DNA of 64,000 bases from DASZIT01 sp963709665. GTDB taxonomy: Bacteria; Actinomycetota; Acidimicrobiia; Acidimicrobiales; RAAP-2. The number at the start of each line of letters is the position of its first letter. Positions within the stretch are counted from its first letter, which is position 1. The stretch is from the NCBI GenBank assembly GCA_963709665.1, contig CAVPWU010000011.1:248001-312000 (forward strand), in the 5' to 3' direction. Below are positions 14,287 to 23,571 of this stretch, piece after piece. A program made the translations under genes and the position numbers. Below the pieces are notes generated by a model. It saw only the letters and a program-made list of their open reading frames with translations, searched no databases and was not told where the DNA came from.

Positions 14287-14329
14287 GTGACCTTTGGCCC
14301 TAGTGGTCGACCCGCCGACTCACGATCAT
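14287..14329 (+). promoter_or_regulatory. DosR-like box and -10 upstream of the cyd operon
   Basis: Core GTGACCTTTGGCCC (14287-14300) with the -10-like hexamer GATCAT at 14324-14329. The distance from box centre to hexamer is the same as in the other seven modules of this window. It drives the gene at 14364 and, through overlapping genes, cydDCAB and hsp20. Confidence 0.7.
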
Positions 14330-14363
14330 GAGGAGAGGAGAGTCCCACGACGAGGAGCGCTTC

Positions 14364-14930
14364 ATGCAGGCTGACGGAACAGGTTCCACGGTCCAAGGGG
14401 CCGGACAGCGGAGGGCCGCCGACGAGGTGGCCGGCGACGAAGGGTTCGAGCGGGCACGTGACGGCCTCCGGGCCACCGGTGCCAGCGCGGAGACCCGTGA
14501 GCTGGTCGAACTCATCGCCAACCACGGTGCCGAGGAGGGTGCGCTGCTGGCCACCTACGAGGAGCTGGCCTCGGAGTCGCCCGACGACGGTGTCCGGTAC
14601 CTCGTCAACCTGATCCTCGAGGACGAACGGCGTCACCACCGACTCCTCACCGACCTCAGCAACGCCGTGGCCTGGAGCATGTTGGCCGAGCCGCCGGTCG
14701 CCACCGTGCCCCGGCTCCCCCGCTCCATCGACGGGCCACTGCTGGAGCAGACCCGCCGGCTGCTGACCTCGGAACGGGAGGACTTTCGGGCCCTCACCAA
14801 GCTCCGGCGGCGCCTGCGCCCCTACGCCGGCACCACCATGTGGGCGTTGGTGGTCGACCTCATGCTGCTCGACACCCAGAAGCACGCCCTCATCCTCGAG
14901 GCGATCGAGCAGTGCGGGAACGGTCGTTGA
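14364..14930 (+). CDS. Ferritin-like/hemerythrin-like helical protein
   Basis: A 188-residue all-helical protein with Glu/His-rich helices: NHGAEEGALLATYEEL, LEDERRHHRLLTDL and LLDTQKHALILEAIE. Their spacing resembles a di-iron four-helix bundle of the ferritin/rubrerythrin type, but I cannot confirm the metal ligands. The start at 14364 is preferred because GAGGAG precedes it by 6 nt; an ATG at 14328 lies inside the predicted -10 and would be excluded if the promoter is right. It is the first gene behind a DosR-like box, and its stop overlaps the start of cydD, so it is co-expressed with cytochrome bd. Confidence 0.7.
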   Translation: MQADGTGSTVQGAGQRRAADEVAGDEGFERARDGLRATGASAETRELVELIANHGAEEGALLATYEELASESPDDGVRYLVNLILEDERRHHRLLTDLSNAVAWSMLAEPPVATVPRLPRSIDGPLLEQTRRLLTSEREDFRALTKLRRRLRPYAGTTMWALVVDLMLLDTQKHALILEAIEQCGNGR

Positions 14931-16648
14931 GCCCACCGGCCACCGCCCTTCCGACCGCACCCGCCACCCCTGACTCCCCGTCCAGACGGGCGGGGCCGCT
15001 GGATCCCCGGCTCCTCCACTACGCCCGGGCCACCCGCCGCTTTCTGGCGGCGTCGGTGGTGTTCGGGACGGTGACGGCCCTCCTGCTCATCGCCCAGGCG
15101 TGGCTGCTGGCCACCGTGATCTCCGGGGCGTTCCTCCGGCACCGGGGACTGGGCGCCCTGGAGCGACCGCTGGTGCTCCTGCTGGCGGTGATCGTCGCCC
15201 GGGCGGGTCTGGGCTGGCTGACCGAGCGCACCGCCGCCCGGTCCTCGGCCTCGGCCAAGTCGGAGCTGCGCACCGCGCTGGTCGAACGGGTGGCCCTCCT
15301 GGGTCCGGCCGGCCTCGATGCCGAGGAGCCCGGAACGCTGGCCGTGCTGGCCACCAGTGGTGTCGATGCCCTCGACGACTTCTTCGCCCGCTACCTCCCC
15401 CAGCTGTTCCTGGCGGTCATCGTGCCGGTGGCCGTCCTCCTCGTGGTGGTGGGAATCGACTGGATCTCGGCGGTGATCATCGCCATGACCGTGCCCCTCA
15501 TCCCGGTGTTCATGGCCCTGGTCGGCGCCTCCACCCAGGAGCGGATGGCCCGGCAGGCCGCGGTGCTCCAGCGCCTGGCCGGTCACTTCCTCGACGTGGT
15601 GGCGGGACTCCCCACGCTGAAGGTGTTCGGGAGGGCCAAGGCCCAGGCCGCCACCATCCGCGACATCACCGGCCGCTACCGGAAGGCCACCATGGACACG
15701 CTGCGGGTGGCGTTCCTCTCCTCGTTGATCCTGGAGCTGCTGGCCACCATCTCGGTCGCCCTGGTGGCGGTGGCGGTCGGCCTGCGCCTGCTCGGCGGCC
15801 ACCTGACCCTCGACACCGCGCTCTTCGTGCTCATCCTCGCCCCCGAGGCCTACCTCCCGCTGCGCCAGCTCGGCACCAGCTACCACGCCAGCGCCGAGGG
15901 CATGCAGGCGGCCCAGGGTGTCTTCGAGGTGCTGGAGCGGCCACTCCCCCCGCGGGGCACCTGCACCGACGTGCCGGATCCCTCCTCGGCACGGATCTCC
16001 ATCACCGACCTCGACGTCACCTACCCGGGGCGGCTCCTCCCCGCCCTCCACGGCCTGTCGACCACCATCGAGCCCGGCGAGGTGGTGGCGGTGGCCGGTC
16101 CCAGTGGTAGCGGGAAGTCCACCCTGCTCGGCGCCCTGCTGGGCTTCGTCCCCGTGGGCGGGGGCCAGATCGACGTCGCCGGCGTCCCGCTGGCCACCCT
16201 GGACCCGGACGCCTGGCGGACGTCGATCGCCTGGGTGCCGCAGCGGACCCATCTCTTCGCCCGGACCATCGCCGACAACATCCGGCTCGGACGGCCCGAC
16301 GCCACCGACCGGGAGGTGGCGTCGGCGGTGGCCGACGCCGGCCTGGCTCCGGTGCTGGCCCGCCTCCCGCAGGGACTGGACACCCGGCTGGGCGAGGGCG
16401 GGGCGGGCCTGTCCACCGGCGAGCGCCAACGGGTGGCGCTGGCACGGGCCTTCCTCCGGGACGCACCGCTGCTGCTGCTCGACGAGCCCACCGCCAACCT
16501 CGACGGCGAGACGGAGCAGGCGGTGCTGGTCGCCGTGCGCAGGCTGATGGAGGGCCGGACGGTGATCATGGCGGCGCATCGACCCTCGTTGGTCTCCCTG
16601 GCCGACCGGGTCATCCACCTCGCCCCCGCGGTGGGGGTGGCCTCGTGA
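14912..16648 (+). CDS. cydD: CydD, thiol-exporting ABC transporter subunit
   Basis: An ABC half-transporter of about 578 residues that, with CydC, exports glutathione, cysteine or their actinobacterial equivalents and is needed for cytochrome bd assembly. Six membrane helices occupy roughly the first 310 residues (for example LLIAQAWLLATVISGAFL). The ATPase domain has Walker A GPSGSGKST, the signature LSTGERQR and Walker B LLLLDEP. The GTG at 14912 is chosen; a TTG at 14927 that overlaps the previous stop is a plausible alternative. The gene overlaps cydC by 4 bases (GTGA). Confidence 0.93.
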   Translation: MRERSLSPPATALPTAPATPDSPSRRAGPLDPRLLHYARATRRFLAASVVFGTVTALLLIAQAWLLATVISGAFLRHRGLGALERPLVLLLAVIVARAGLGWLTERTAARSSASAKSELRTALVERVALLGPAGLDAEEPGTLAVLATSGVDALDDFFARYLPQLFLAVIVPVAVLLVVVGIDWISAVIIAMTVPLIPVFMALVGASTQERMARQAAVLQRLAGHFLDVVAGLPTLKVFGRAKAQAATIRDITGRYRKATMDTLRVAFLSSLILELLATISVALVAVAVGLRLLGGHLTLDTALFVLILAPEAYLPLRQLGTSYHASAEGMQAAQGVFEVLERPLPPRGTCTDVPDPSSARISITDLDVTYPGRLLPALHGLSTTIEPGEVVAVAGPSGSGKSTLLGALLGFVPVGGGQIDVAGVPLATLDPDAWRTSIAWVPQRTHLFARTIADNIRLGRPDATDREVASAVADAGLAPVLARLPQGLDTRLGEGGAGLSTGERQRVALARAFLRDAPLLLLDEPTANLDGETEQAVLVAVRRLMEGRTVIMAAHRPSLVSLADRVIHLAPAVGVAS

Positions 16649-18510
16649 GCACCCCGACCGGCCGGCCCCCCACCGGCGCCGGCGGGACGCCACCGGCCCC
16701 GGTGGGGCGGACCCTGGCGGTCACCCGCCCGGCGGTCCGGGGCATCGTGCTGACCTCGCTCCTGGGTGCCGCGGCGGTCGGTGCCGGCATCGGGCTGATG
16801 GGCACCGCGGCGTGGCTGATCTCCCGGGCGTCGCAGCACCCCAGCGAGGCAGCCCTCGGCGTCGCCATCGTGGGCGTCCAGTTCTTCGGGCTCTCCCGGG
16901 GCTTCTTCCGCTACGGCGAGCGCCTGACCGGTCACGACGCCGCCTTCCGACTCATCGCCGATCTCCGGGTGACCGTCTACCGGCACCTCGAGCGGCTGGC
17001 ACCGTCGGGCCTGTCCGACTTCCGGAGCGGCGACCTGTTGGCCCGGATCGTCCAGGACGTCGACTCCCTCCAGGACCTGATCATCCGGGTGATCCCACCC
17101 TTCGCCATCGCCCTCGTCGCCGGTGCGGCCACCGTGGCGGTGATGTGGTGGATGCTGCCGGCCGCCGGTCTCATCCTGGCCGTGGCCCTCGTCCTGTCGG
17201 CCACCGTCGTCCCCTGGCTCACCGGGGCCCTGGGTCGCCGCCGCGAGGGCCGGTTCGCCGACCGCCGGGGTGATCTGGCGGTGTCGGTGGTGGACCTGAT
17301 CGAGGGCGCCCCGGAACTGGTGGCCTTCGGAGCCGCCCCCGCCCAGGTGGACGCCGTGCGCTCGGACGATGCCCAGCTCACCGCCATCGCCGCCCGGTCG
17401 GCGGGAACCGCCGGCGTGGGCCTGGCCCTCAACACCCTGCTGGCCGGGTTGGCCTGCTGGGGGTGCCTGGCGACGGGGGTGGCGGCCGTGTCCTCCGGTC
17501 GCCTCGACGGCGTCGATCTGGCGGTCATCACCCTGATCCCGCTGGCCGCCTTCGAGCTGGTGGTCGGGCTGCCCGTCGCCACCCAGTCCCTCCAGAGGGC
17601 GCGGCAGGCGGCCGGCCGGGTGTTCGCGGTGCTGGACACCCCGGCCCCGGTCGGCGATCCGGAGCACCCCGACCCGCTGCCGGCCGCCCCCTACGACCTG
17701 CAGGCCCGATCGGTCTGGGCCGGGTACCCGGACACCGAGCTCTGCGCCCTCACGGGGGTCGACCTCTCGTTGCCGCCCGGGCGCCGGGTGGCCATCGTCG
17801 GGCCCAGCGGCGCCGGAAAGTCCACCCTGGCCGCGGTGCTCCTCCGGTTCCTCCCCACCCGGGCCGGGTCCGTCCGCCTCAACGGTCGCCCGCTGGACAG
17901 CTACCGGGCCGACGACCTCCGGACCATCGTCGGCCTGGTGGGCCAGGAGGCGTACCTCTTCGACACCACCATCGCCGAGAACCTCCGGATCGGCCGGCGG
18001 CCGGCCACCGACGACGAGCTGCGGGCCGTGCTCGACCGGGTGGGCCTGTCCGAGTGGCTCGGGGACCTTCCGGCCGGCCTGGCCACCGAGGTGGGCCGCC
18101 ACGGCGCCCGTCTCTCCGGCGGCCAGCGCCAGAGGATCGGTCTCGCCCGGGCACTGCTGGCCGACTTCCCCATCCTGGTGCTGGACGAACCCACCGAGCA
18201 CCTCGACCCGGTGGCCGCCGACAGCCTCCTCGTCGACCTCCTCGACGCCACCCTCGACCGCTCGCTGCTCCTCATCACCCACCGGTTGACCGGGCTGGAG
18301 TCGGTCGACCAGATCCTGGTCCTCGACCACGGCGAGGTCGTCGAGCAGGGCGCCCATGACGACCTGCTGGCGGCGGGCGGGCGGTACTCCGACCTCTGGT
18401 GGGAGGAGATGCGGACCGAGCGGTACGCCGACGTCGAGGAGATCGAGCGGCGACTCCCCCGGCCGCCACACCCCGAGCTCATCAACCACGACAGGAGCAC
18501 GACGCCATGA
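16645..18510 (+). CDS. cydC: CydC, thiol-exporting ABC transporter subunit
   Basis: A 621-residue partner of CydD. The membrane domain includes the CydC-typical GLMGTAAWLISRASQHP and FRYGERL segments. The ATPase domain has Walker A GPSGAGKST, the Q-loop GQEAYLFDTT, the signature LSGGQRQR and Walker B ILVLDEPTEHLD. The start GTG overlaps the cydD stop, and the stop overlaps the cydA ATG (ATGA), so the whole operon is translationally coupled. The cydDC-before-cydAB order differs from the common cydABDC order. Confidence 0.93.
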   Translation: MSTPTGRPPTGAGGTPPAPVGRTLAVTRPAVRGIVLTSLLGAAAVGAGIGLMGTAAWLISRASQHPSEAALGVAIVGVQFFGLSRGFFRYGERLTGHDAAFRLIADLRVTVYRHLERLAPSGLSDFRSGDLLARIVQDVDSLQDLIIRVIPPFAIALVAGAATVAVMWWMLPAAGLILAVALVLSATVVPWLTGALGRRREGRFADRRGDLAVSVVDLIEGAPELVAFGAAPAQVDAVRSDDAQLTAIAARSAGTAGVGLALNTLLAGLACWGCLATGVAAVSSGRLDGVDLAVITLIPLAAFELVVGLPVATQSLQRARQAAGRVFAVLDTPAPVGDPEHPDPLPAAPYDLQARSVWAGYPDTELCALTGVDLSLPPGRRVAIVGPSGAGKSTLAAVLLRFLPTRAGSVRLNGRPLDSYRADDLRTIVGLVGQEAYLFDTTIAENLRIGRRPATDDELRAVLDRVGLSEWLGDLPAGLATEVGRHGARLSGGQRQRIGLARALLADFPILVLDEPTEHLDPVAADSLLVDLLDATLDRSLLLITHRLTGLESVDQILVLDHGEVVEQGAHDDLLAAGGRYSDLWWEEMRTERYADVEEIERRLPRPPHPELINHDRSTTP

Positions 18511-19973
18511 CCACCGATCTGGCCCGTTGGCAGTTCGCCACCACCAGCATCTACCACTTCCTCTTCGTCCCGCTCACCATCGGGCTGGCCTTTCTGGTGG
18601 CGTTGCTCCAGACCAGCTGGTACCGGAACGAGAAGCCGGTCTACCGACGACTCACCCGGTTCTTCGGGACCCTGCTGCTGATCAACGTGGCGGTCGGGGT
18701 GGTCACCGGGCTGGTCCAGGAGTTCGAGTTCGGGATGAACTGGTCGGTCTACTCACGGGTGGTGGGGAACATCTTCGGCGGCCCGCTGGCCATGGAGGGC
18801 CTGTTGGCCTTCTTCCTCGAGTCCACCTTCCTCGGGCTGTGGATCTTCGGCTGGGACCGGCTCCCCAAAAAGGTCCACCTGGCCTGCATCTGGCTGGTGG
18901 CCGGTGCCACCATGCTGTCGGCCGCCTTCATCATGGCGGCCAACTCGTGGATGCAGCACCCGGTCGGCTACGTGATGAACGCCCAGCATCAGCCGGTGCT
19001 GACCGACATCTGGGCGCTCTTCACCAACCCGGTGTTCCTGTGGAGCTACGTACACGTCCTGCTGGCGTCGCTGGTCACCGGTGCGCTGGTCATGCTGGGC
19101 GTGTCGGCCTGGCAGATCCGGCGCCAGCGCGAGGTCGAGGCCTTCCGTCGCACGGCGGTCATCTCGCTGATCGTCCTGCTGCCCACCATCGTGCTGGCCC
19201 TCTTCGTCGGGAGCGAGCTCGGGGTGATCGAGGGTACCTACCAGCCGATGAAGATCGCCGCCGCCGAAGCCCAGTGGAACACCTGCGACAGCCACTGCTC
19301 GTTCTCCGTCTTCCAGGTCGGCGGCGGCAACAACGACCAGACCCCCACCCAGATCTTCTCGATCCCCGGGTTGCTGTCGGTCCTGGCCACCAATCACCTG
19401 AACGGTGAGGTCCAGGGCCTCAACCAGCTCCAGGCCCAGGACGTCAAGAAGTACGGGCCCGGTGACTACATCCCCAACGTCTTCATCCAGTACTGGTCGA
19501 TGCGGGTGATGGCCTACCTGGCCGCCCTGGTCACGGCCTTCTCCCTGTGGGGTGTCTGGCTGCTGCGTCGGCACAAGCTGGAGCGGGCCCGGTGGTTCCT
19601 CCGCATCGCCCCCTGGGTGGTGGTGGTTCCCTTCCTCATGAACACCGCCGGCTGGATGCTGACCGAGAGCGGGCGCCAACCGTGGATCGTCCAGGGGCTG
19701 ATGAAGACGGCCAATGCCGCCTCCCCGTCGGTGACCTCCACCGACATCTGGATCAGCCTGATCGTCTTCGTGCTCCTGTACATCGCCCTGGGGGCGGCGG
19801 ACGGCTACCTCATGATCCACTACGGCAGAAAGCACCTGGCACCCGACCCCGATGACGGTGACGGTGACCGTGACCAAACCGACGGCGACCAATCCGACGG
19901 CGACGTTCCGACGTCAGGCGAACTCCCTTCCGATCCGGGCGAGGACGACCGCCTGCCCGCCCTCGTCTACTAG
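18507..19973 (+). CDS. cydA: Cytochrome bd ubiquinol/menaquinol oxidase subunit I
   Basis: A 488-residue heme-binding subunit I of the high-affinity bd oxidase, which reduces oxygen at very low tension without pumping protons. Visible markers are RWQFATTSIYHFLFVPLTIG with the N-terminal heme His, the signature FFLESTFLGLWIFGWDRL, and the quinol-site motif GRQPW near residue 390. The Q-loop region after the helix around residue 250 is short, as in Gram-positive enzymes. The last 45 residues are an Asp-rich hydrophilic tail (DGDGDRDQTDGDQSDGD). The ATG overlaps cydC by 4 bases. Confidence 0.96.
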   Translation: MTTDLARWQFATTSIYHFLFVPLTIGLAFLVALLQTSWYRNEKPVYRRLTRFFGTLLLINVAVGVVTGLVQEFEFGMNWSVYSRVVGNIFGGPLAMEGLLAFFLESTFLGLWIFGWDRLPKKVHLACIWLVAGATMLSAAFIMAANSWMQHPVGYVMNAQHQPVLTDIWALFTNPVFLWSYVHVLLASLVTGALVMLGVSAWQIRRQREVEAFRRTAVISLIVLLPTIVLALFVGSELGVIEGTYQPMKIAAAEAQWNTCDSHCSFSVFQVGGGNNDQTPTQIFSIPGLLSVLATNHLNGEVQGLNQLQAQDVKKYGPGDYIPNVFIQYWSMRVMAYLAALVTAFSLWGVWLLRRHKLERARWFLRIAPWVVVVPFLMNTAGWMLTESGRQPWIVQGLMKTANAASPSVTSTDIWISLIVFVLLYIALGAADGYLMIHYGRKHLAPDPDDGDGDRDQTDGDQSDGDVPTSGELPSDPGEDDRLPALVY

Positions 19974-19983
19974 GAGCGACACC

Positions 19984-21135
19984 ATGCACCTCAGCAACCT
20001 CTGGTACCTGATCGTGGCTCTCTTCTGGGTCGGGTTCTTCATCCTCGAGGGCTTCGACTTCGGGGTGGGCATGCTCCACTCCTTCGTGGGCAGGACCGAC
20101 CTCGAGCGTCGCATCGCCGTCAACTCCATCGGACCGTTCTGGGACGGGAACGAGGTGTGGCTCATCGTGGGCGGCGCCGCCATCTTCGCCGCCTTCCCGG
20201 GCTGGTACGCCACCATGTTCTCCACCTTCTACCTGGCCCTGGTGGTGGTCCTGCTCGCCCTGATCGTCCGCGGGGTCTCCTTCGAGTTCCAGCGCAAGAT
20301 CGAGGATCCCCGCTGGCGGGCGACGTGGCGATGGTCCCTGACCATCGGCAGTGCGCTGATCCCGCTGCTGCTGGGGACCGCACTGGGCGACCTGCTCCAC
20401 GGCCTCCCCATCGACAAGGCCCACAACTACACGGGCAGCTTCTTCGGACTGCTGGTCCCCTTCGGGCTGTTCACCGGGGTCACCCTCACCGTGGTCTGCC
20501 TGTTCCTCGGCTCCACCTACCTGGCCCTCAAGACCACCGGCGAGTTCCACGACCGCATCAGCACGCTGTCGGGACGGATCGGGTGGGTGGCCGCCGTGCT
20601 GGTGTGGATCTTCGTGACCTGGAGCCACCTCGGACTGGGCAAGGGGTTCGTCCCCAACCCCCTGGACGCCGTGGCGGTGATGGCGGCGGTGGCGGCGGCG
20701 TGGCTGGCCGTGGTCAAGCAGGAGGGCTGGGCGTTCACCGCCGCCTGCCTGGCCATCGGCTCGACGGTGGGTTCCATCTTCTTCGACCTGTACCCGCACG
20801 TCATGGTGTCCACCACCAGCTCGGCCTACAGCCTCACCGTGGCCAACACGGCCAGCCCCCCGTACACCCTCGGGGTGATGACCGTGGTGGCCGTCATCTT
20901 CTTCCCCGTCGTCCTCGCCTATCAGGCCTGGAACTTCTGGGTGTTCCGGAACCGCATCCGGTCGCCGCGCCTCGAGTCCACCGACACCTCCGGCGATGCC
21001 GGGCTGGTGATGGCCGCCGCACCGGCGCAGGCAGGCGCCCCGGCCACCGACGCCGGTGCCCGCCCGACCGGCACGGAGGGCCACGGACCGGCCGATGGTC
21101 CCCACAACGAACAGGAGAAGCGAGAGCATGGCTGA
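19984..21135 (+). CDS. cydB: Cytochrome bd oxidase subunit II
   Basis: A 383-residue subunit II with eight to nine membrane helices. The N-terminal signature LEGFDFGVGML and the downstream IGPFWDGNEVWLIVGGAAIFAAFP are characteristic. AGGAG eight nt before the ATG at 19984 supports the start. The C-terminal 50 residues are an Ala/Gly/Pro-rich cytoplasmic tail. The stop overlaps the hsp20 start by 8 bases. It forms the oxidase with CydA and is made with its own assembly transporter. Confidence 0.96.
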   Translation: MHLSNLWYLIVALFWVGFFILEGFDFGVGMLHSFVGRTDLERRIAVNSIGPFWDGNEVWLIVGGAAIFAAFPGWYATMFSTFYLALVVVLLALIVRGVSFEFQRKIEDPRWRATWRWSLTIGSALIPLLLGTALGDLLHGLPIDKAHNYTGSFFGLLVPFGLFTGVTLTVVCLFLGSTYLALKTTGEFHDRISTLSGRIGWVAAVLVWIFVTWSHLGLGKGFVPNPLDAVAVMAAVAAAWLAVVKQEGWAFTAACLAIGSTVGSIFFDLYPHVMVSTTSSAYSLTVANTASPPYTLGVMTVVAVIFFPVVLAYQAWNFWVFRNRIRSPRLESTDTSGDAGLVMAAAPAQAGAPATDAGARPTGTEGHGPADGPHNEQEKREHG

Positions 21136-21703
21136 GGAGTACCGAACCGACGAGAAGCTGACGATCGCCGCCGACGTGCCCGGTCTCCGGGCCGACCAGG
21201 ACATCGAGATCTCGGTCACCTCCGGCATCCTCCGGATCCGGGCCGGGCGGGTCGATCGGCCGGTCCCGGAGACCGACCTGCGGGAGGGAGTGTTCTCCCG
21301 AGACATCCGACTCCCCTCGGGCACCGACAGCGCTGGGGTGCGGGCGAGGTACGACGACGGGATCCTCCAGGTCGAGGTGCCCATGCGGTCCACCGGCGGG
21401 CCCACCCGGAGGGTGCCGGTGGCCACGGGTGGCCGGTCCGGGCAGGAGGAGGGTTGGTACGCCGACCCCTACGGGCGCCACGAGCGACGCTGGTTCTCCG
21501 AGGGCGCTCCCACCCAGGTGGTCAGCGACGGTGGGGTCACCTCCAACGATCCTCCACCCTTCCTCCCGTGCCCCACGCCGATCGTGACGGTTCCCGACTC
21601 GGGAGGAGCCCTGCCGGATCGGCCGGACCTGCCGGGGCTGGCGGCCGACGATCCCGGGGTGACCGCGGGTTGGGAGGCCTTCGTGGAGGCCGGCGGCGAC
21701 TAG
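21128..21703 (+). CDS. Hsp20/alpha-crystallin protein fused to a DUF2510-like tail
   Basis: A 191-residue protein. Residues 1-90 are an alpha-crystallin domain (LTIAADVPGLRADQDIEI, ILRIRAGR, FSRDIRLPSGTDSAGVRARYDDGILQVEVP), a small ATP-independent chaperone. Residues 108-145 form a second module, EEGWYADPYGRHERRWFSEG then PTQVVSDGGV, resembling the WYxDPxGxxxxRWxxG repeat of DUF2510. In mycobacteria the Hsp20 protein Acr is a hallmark of the DosR regulon, and here it is the last gene of the box-controlled cyd operon. The C-terminal 40 residues are Pro/Asp-rich and end in GWEAFVEAGGD. Confidence 0.88.
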   Translation: MAEEYRTDEKLTIAADVPGLRADQDIEISVTSGILRIRAGRVDRPVPETDLREGVFSRDIRLPSGTDSAGVRARYDDGILQVEVPMRSTGGPTRRVPVATGGRSGQEEGWYADPYGRHERRWFSEGAPTQVVSDGGVTSNDPPPFLPCPTPIVTVPDSGGALPDRPDLPGLAADDPGVTAGWEAFVEAGGD

Positions 21704-21709
21704 ACGCTC

Positions 21710-21728
21710 GGGCACCCGGCGGGTGCCC
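21710..21728. terminator. Hairpin between convergent hsp20 and MFS genes
   Basis: GGGCACCC (21710-21717) pairs perfectly with GGGTGCCC (21721-21728) across a 3-nt loop, 7 bp after the hsp20 stop. It is placed to end the cyd operon, and no T-run follows. Confidence 0.55.
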
Positions 21729-21851
21729 CGACCCGATCCCATCCGGGTCCCGCCTCCGCAGGGGCCACTGATCTGACGGCCAGGCGACCCCTGACGGCCG
21801 GGCGACCCGGCCCCCTCGACGACGGAGGCCGCTGCCCCACCCCACCCGGCG

Positions 21852-23537
21852 TCAGGGCGGTGCCAACGGGGCCACGGAGTCACCGGTGCCGGGGTCAGGG
21901 CGGTCCGAGCGGCTCGGTCGCTCCCGCCGTCGACCGGGCTGTCGATCGGTCCGATGGCCGCGGTCCGGCCCGTCCCGCCGGTCCGGCCCGCCGGGCGCCT
22001 CCCGGGTCACCGGGGCAACGGTGGCCCCCTTCCCGCGATTGGGCAGGAAGCCGGCCACCACCCCGGCGGCGAGCGCCACCACCACGGTGGCGATGACCAG
22101 GGCCAGATCCATGCCCGACACGAAGGACCGGCGTGCCACCAGGGCGAGGGCCGCCCCCTCCCCGGCCGGGGCGCGCTGCGCCACCGCCAGCGCCCCCCCG
22201 ATCGAGCTCTGGATGAGGCGCTGCACCTCCTGGGGGATGGCGGCCCGGGAGATCACCGGCGTGAGCAGGTGCTGGTACCGCAGGTCGAGGGCGGTCCCCA
22301 GCACCCCCACGCCGAGGGCGGCGCCGATCTGCATGGCCGTGTCGTTGGTGGCGGAGCCCACCCCCGCCTCCGACCGGGGGAGCGACCCCATCACCGCCTC
22401 GGTGCACGGCGCCAGGGAGAGGGCGACTCCGACACCGACCAGGAGGAGCGGGAGGATGCACCGGCCATAGCTGTCGCCCACCGCCGTGCGCGACAGGATC
22501 CCGAGTCCCAGGGCGATCAGCAGCATGCCGGGGACCACGACGGCCTTGGTCCCCACGCGTCGGGCGGCGACGACGGAGGTCGGGGCCAGCACCAACAGCG
22601 CCAGCGCCACCGGGGCGATGCGGACGCCGGCCTGCAGGGCACTGAACCCGAGCACGAACTGCAGGTACTGGGTCATCAGGAAGAACATCCCCATCAGCGC
22701 GAAGAGGACCAGGGCCAGCGCCCCGATGGCCGCGCTGTACCGGCGGTCGGCGAAGAACCGCACCGGCAGCATGGGATGGTCGGATCGGTGCTCCCAGAGG
22801 ACGAAGGCGATGATGATCCCACCGGCTCCCACCAGTGCCCCGATGATCTCCGGCGAGCTCCACCCTCGGGAGGGAGCCTCGATGATCCCCCACAGCAACA
22901 GGCCGAGCCCGATGATGGACAGTCCGGACCCGATCGGATCGGGACGGGAGGCCGACGGGTTGCGGGAGTTCGGCACCAGCCAGATCGCCGCCGCCACCCC
23001 CACCACCACGATCGGCACGTTGACCAGGAACACCGACCCCCACCAGAAGTGGGCCAGCAGGAACCCCCCGAGGATCGGGCCGATGGCCACGCCGATCCCG
23101 GTGGATCCGGACCAGATGCCGATGGCCTTGGCCCGATCGGCCTCCCCGGTGAACACGTTGGTGAGGATGGACAGCGTCGACGGCATGAGGGCGGCCGCCC
23201 CCACGCCCATGACGGCCCGGGCCAGCGTCAACCGGTCCGGGCTCCCGGACAGGGCGGCTGCCGCCGACCCGCCGCCGAACACCAGGAGCCCGCCCAGAAA
23301 GACCCACTTGCGCCCGAGCCGGTCCCCCAGGGCCCCCATCGACAGCAGGAGACCGGCGAACACCACGGCGTAGGCGTCGACCACCCACTGGAGCTGGCTG
23401 GAGCTGGCGTCGAGCGTCCTCACGATGGTGGGCAGTGCCACGTTCAACACCGTGCTGTCCATGCTGATCAGGAGGAGCGTCACGCACAGGACGGCGAGCG
23501 TCCCCCACCGGTGACGGGCCGGCGGATCCGGGCTCAC
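21852..23537 (-). CDS. DHA2-family MFS drug exporter, 14 TM type
   Basis: A 561-residue EmrB/QacA-type proton antiporter. It begins WGTLAVLCVTLLLISMDSTVLNVALPTI (helix 1 with the family D-motif), and motif A is GALGDRLGRKWVF. Motif C lies in GSTGIGVAIGPILGGFLL. It would export hydrophobic or cationic toxins. The GTG at 23537 is chosen because frames further upstream run inside the dehydrogenase gene. It lies 34 bp downstream of the alcohol dehydrogenase on the same strand and is probably transcribed from the box at 24653-24695. Confidence 0.9.
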   Translation of the reverse strand: MSPDPPARHRWGTLAVLCVTLLLISMDSTVLNVALPTIVRTLDASSSQLQWVVDAYAVVFAGLLLSMGALGDRLGRKWVFLGGLLVFGGGSAAAALSGSPDRLTLARAVMGVGAAALMPSTLSILTNVFTGEADRAKAIGIWSGSTGIGVAIGPILGGFLLAHFWWGSVFLVNVPIVVVGVAAAIWLVPNSRNPSASRPDPIGSGLSIIGLGLLLWGIIEAPSRGWSSPEIIGALVGAGGIIIAFVLWEHRSDHPMLPVRFFADRRYSAAIGALALVLFALMGMFFLMTQYLQFVLGFSALQAGVRIAPVALALLVLAPTSVVAARRVGTKAVVVPGMLLIALGLGILSRTAVGDSYGRCILPLLLVGVGVALSLAPCTEAVMGSLPRSEAGVGSATNDTAMQIGAALGVGVLGTALDLRYQHLLTPVISRAAIPQEVQRLIQSSIGGALAVAQRAPAGEGAALALVARRSFVSGMDLALVIATVVVALAAGVVAGFLPNRGKGATVAPVTREAPGGPDRRDGPDRGHRTDRQPGRRRERPSRSDRPDPGTGDSVAPLAPP

Positions 23538-23571
23538 CGGGCGAGGCGAGCGGGATCCGTCAGGTGGTGGG

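Noticed and set aside
16021..18489. A long minus-strand open frame (about 820 codons) opposite cydD/cydC
   Set aside because: Composition is artefactual, and the plus strand encodes two complete ABC transporters with all ATPase motifs.
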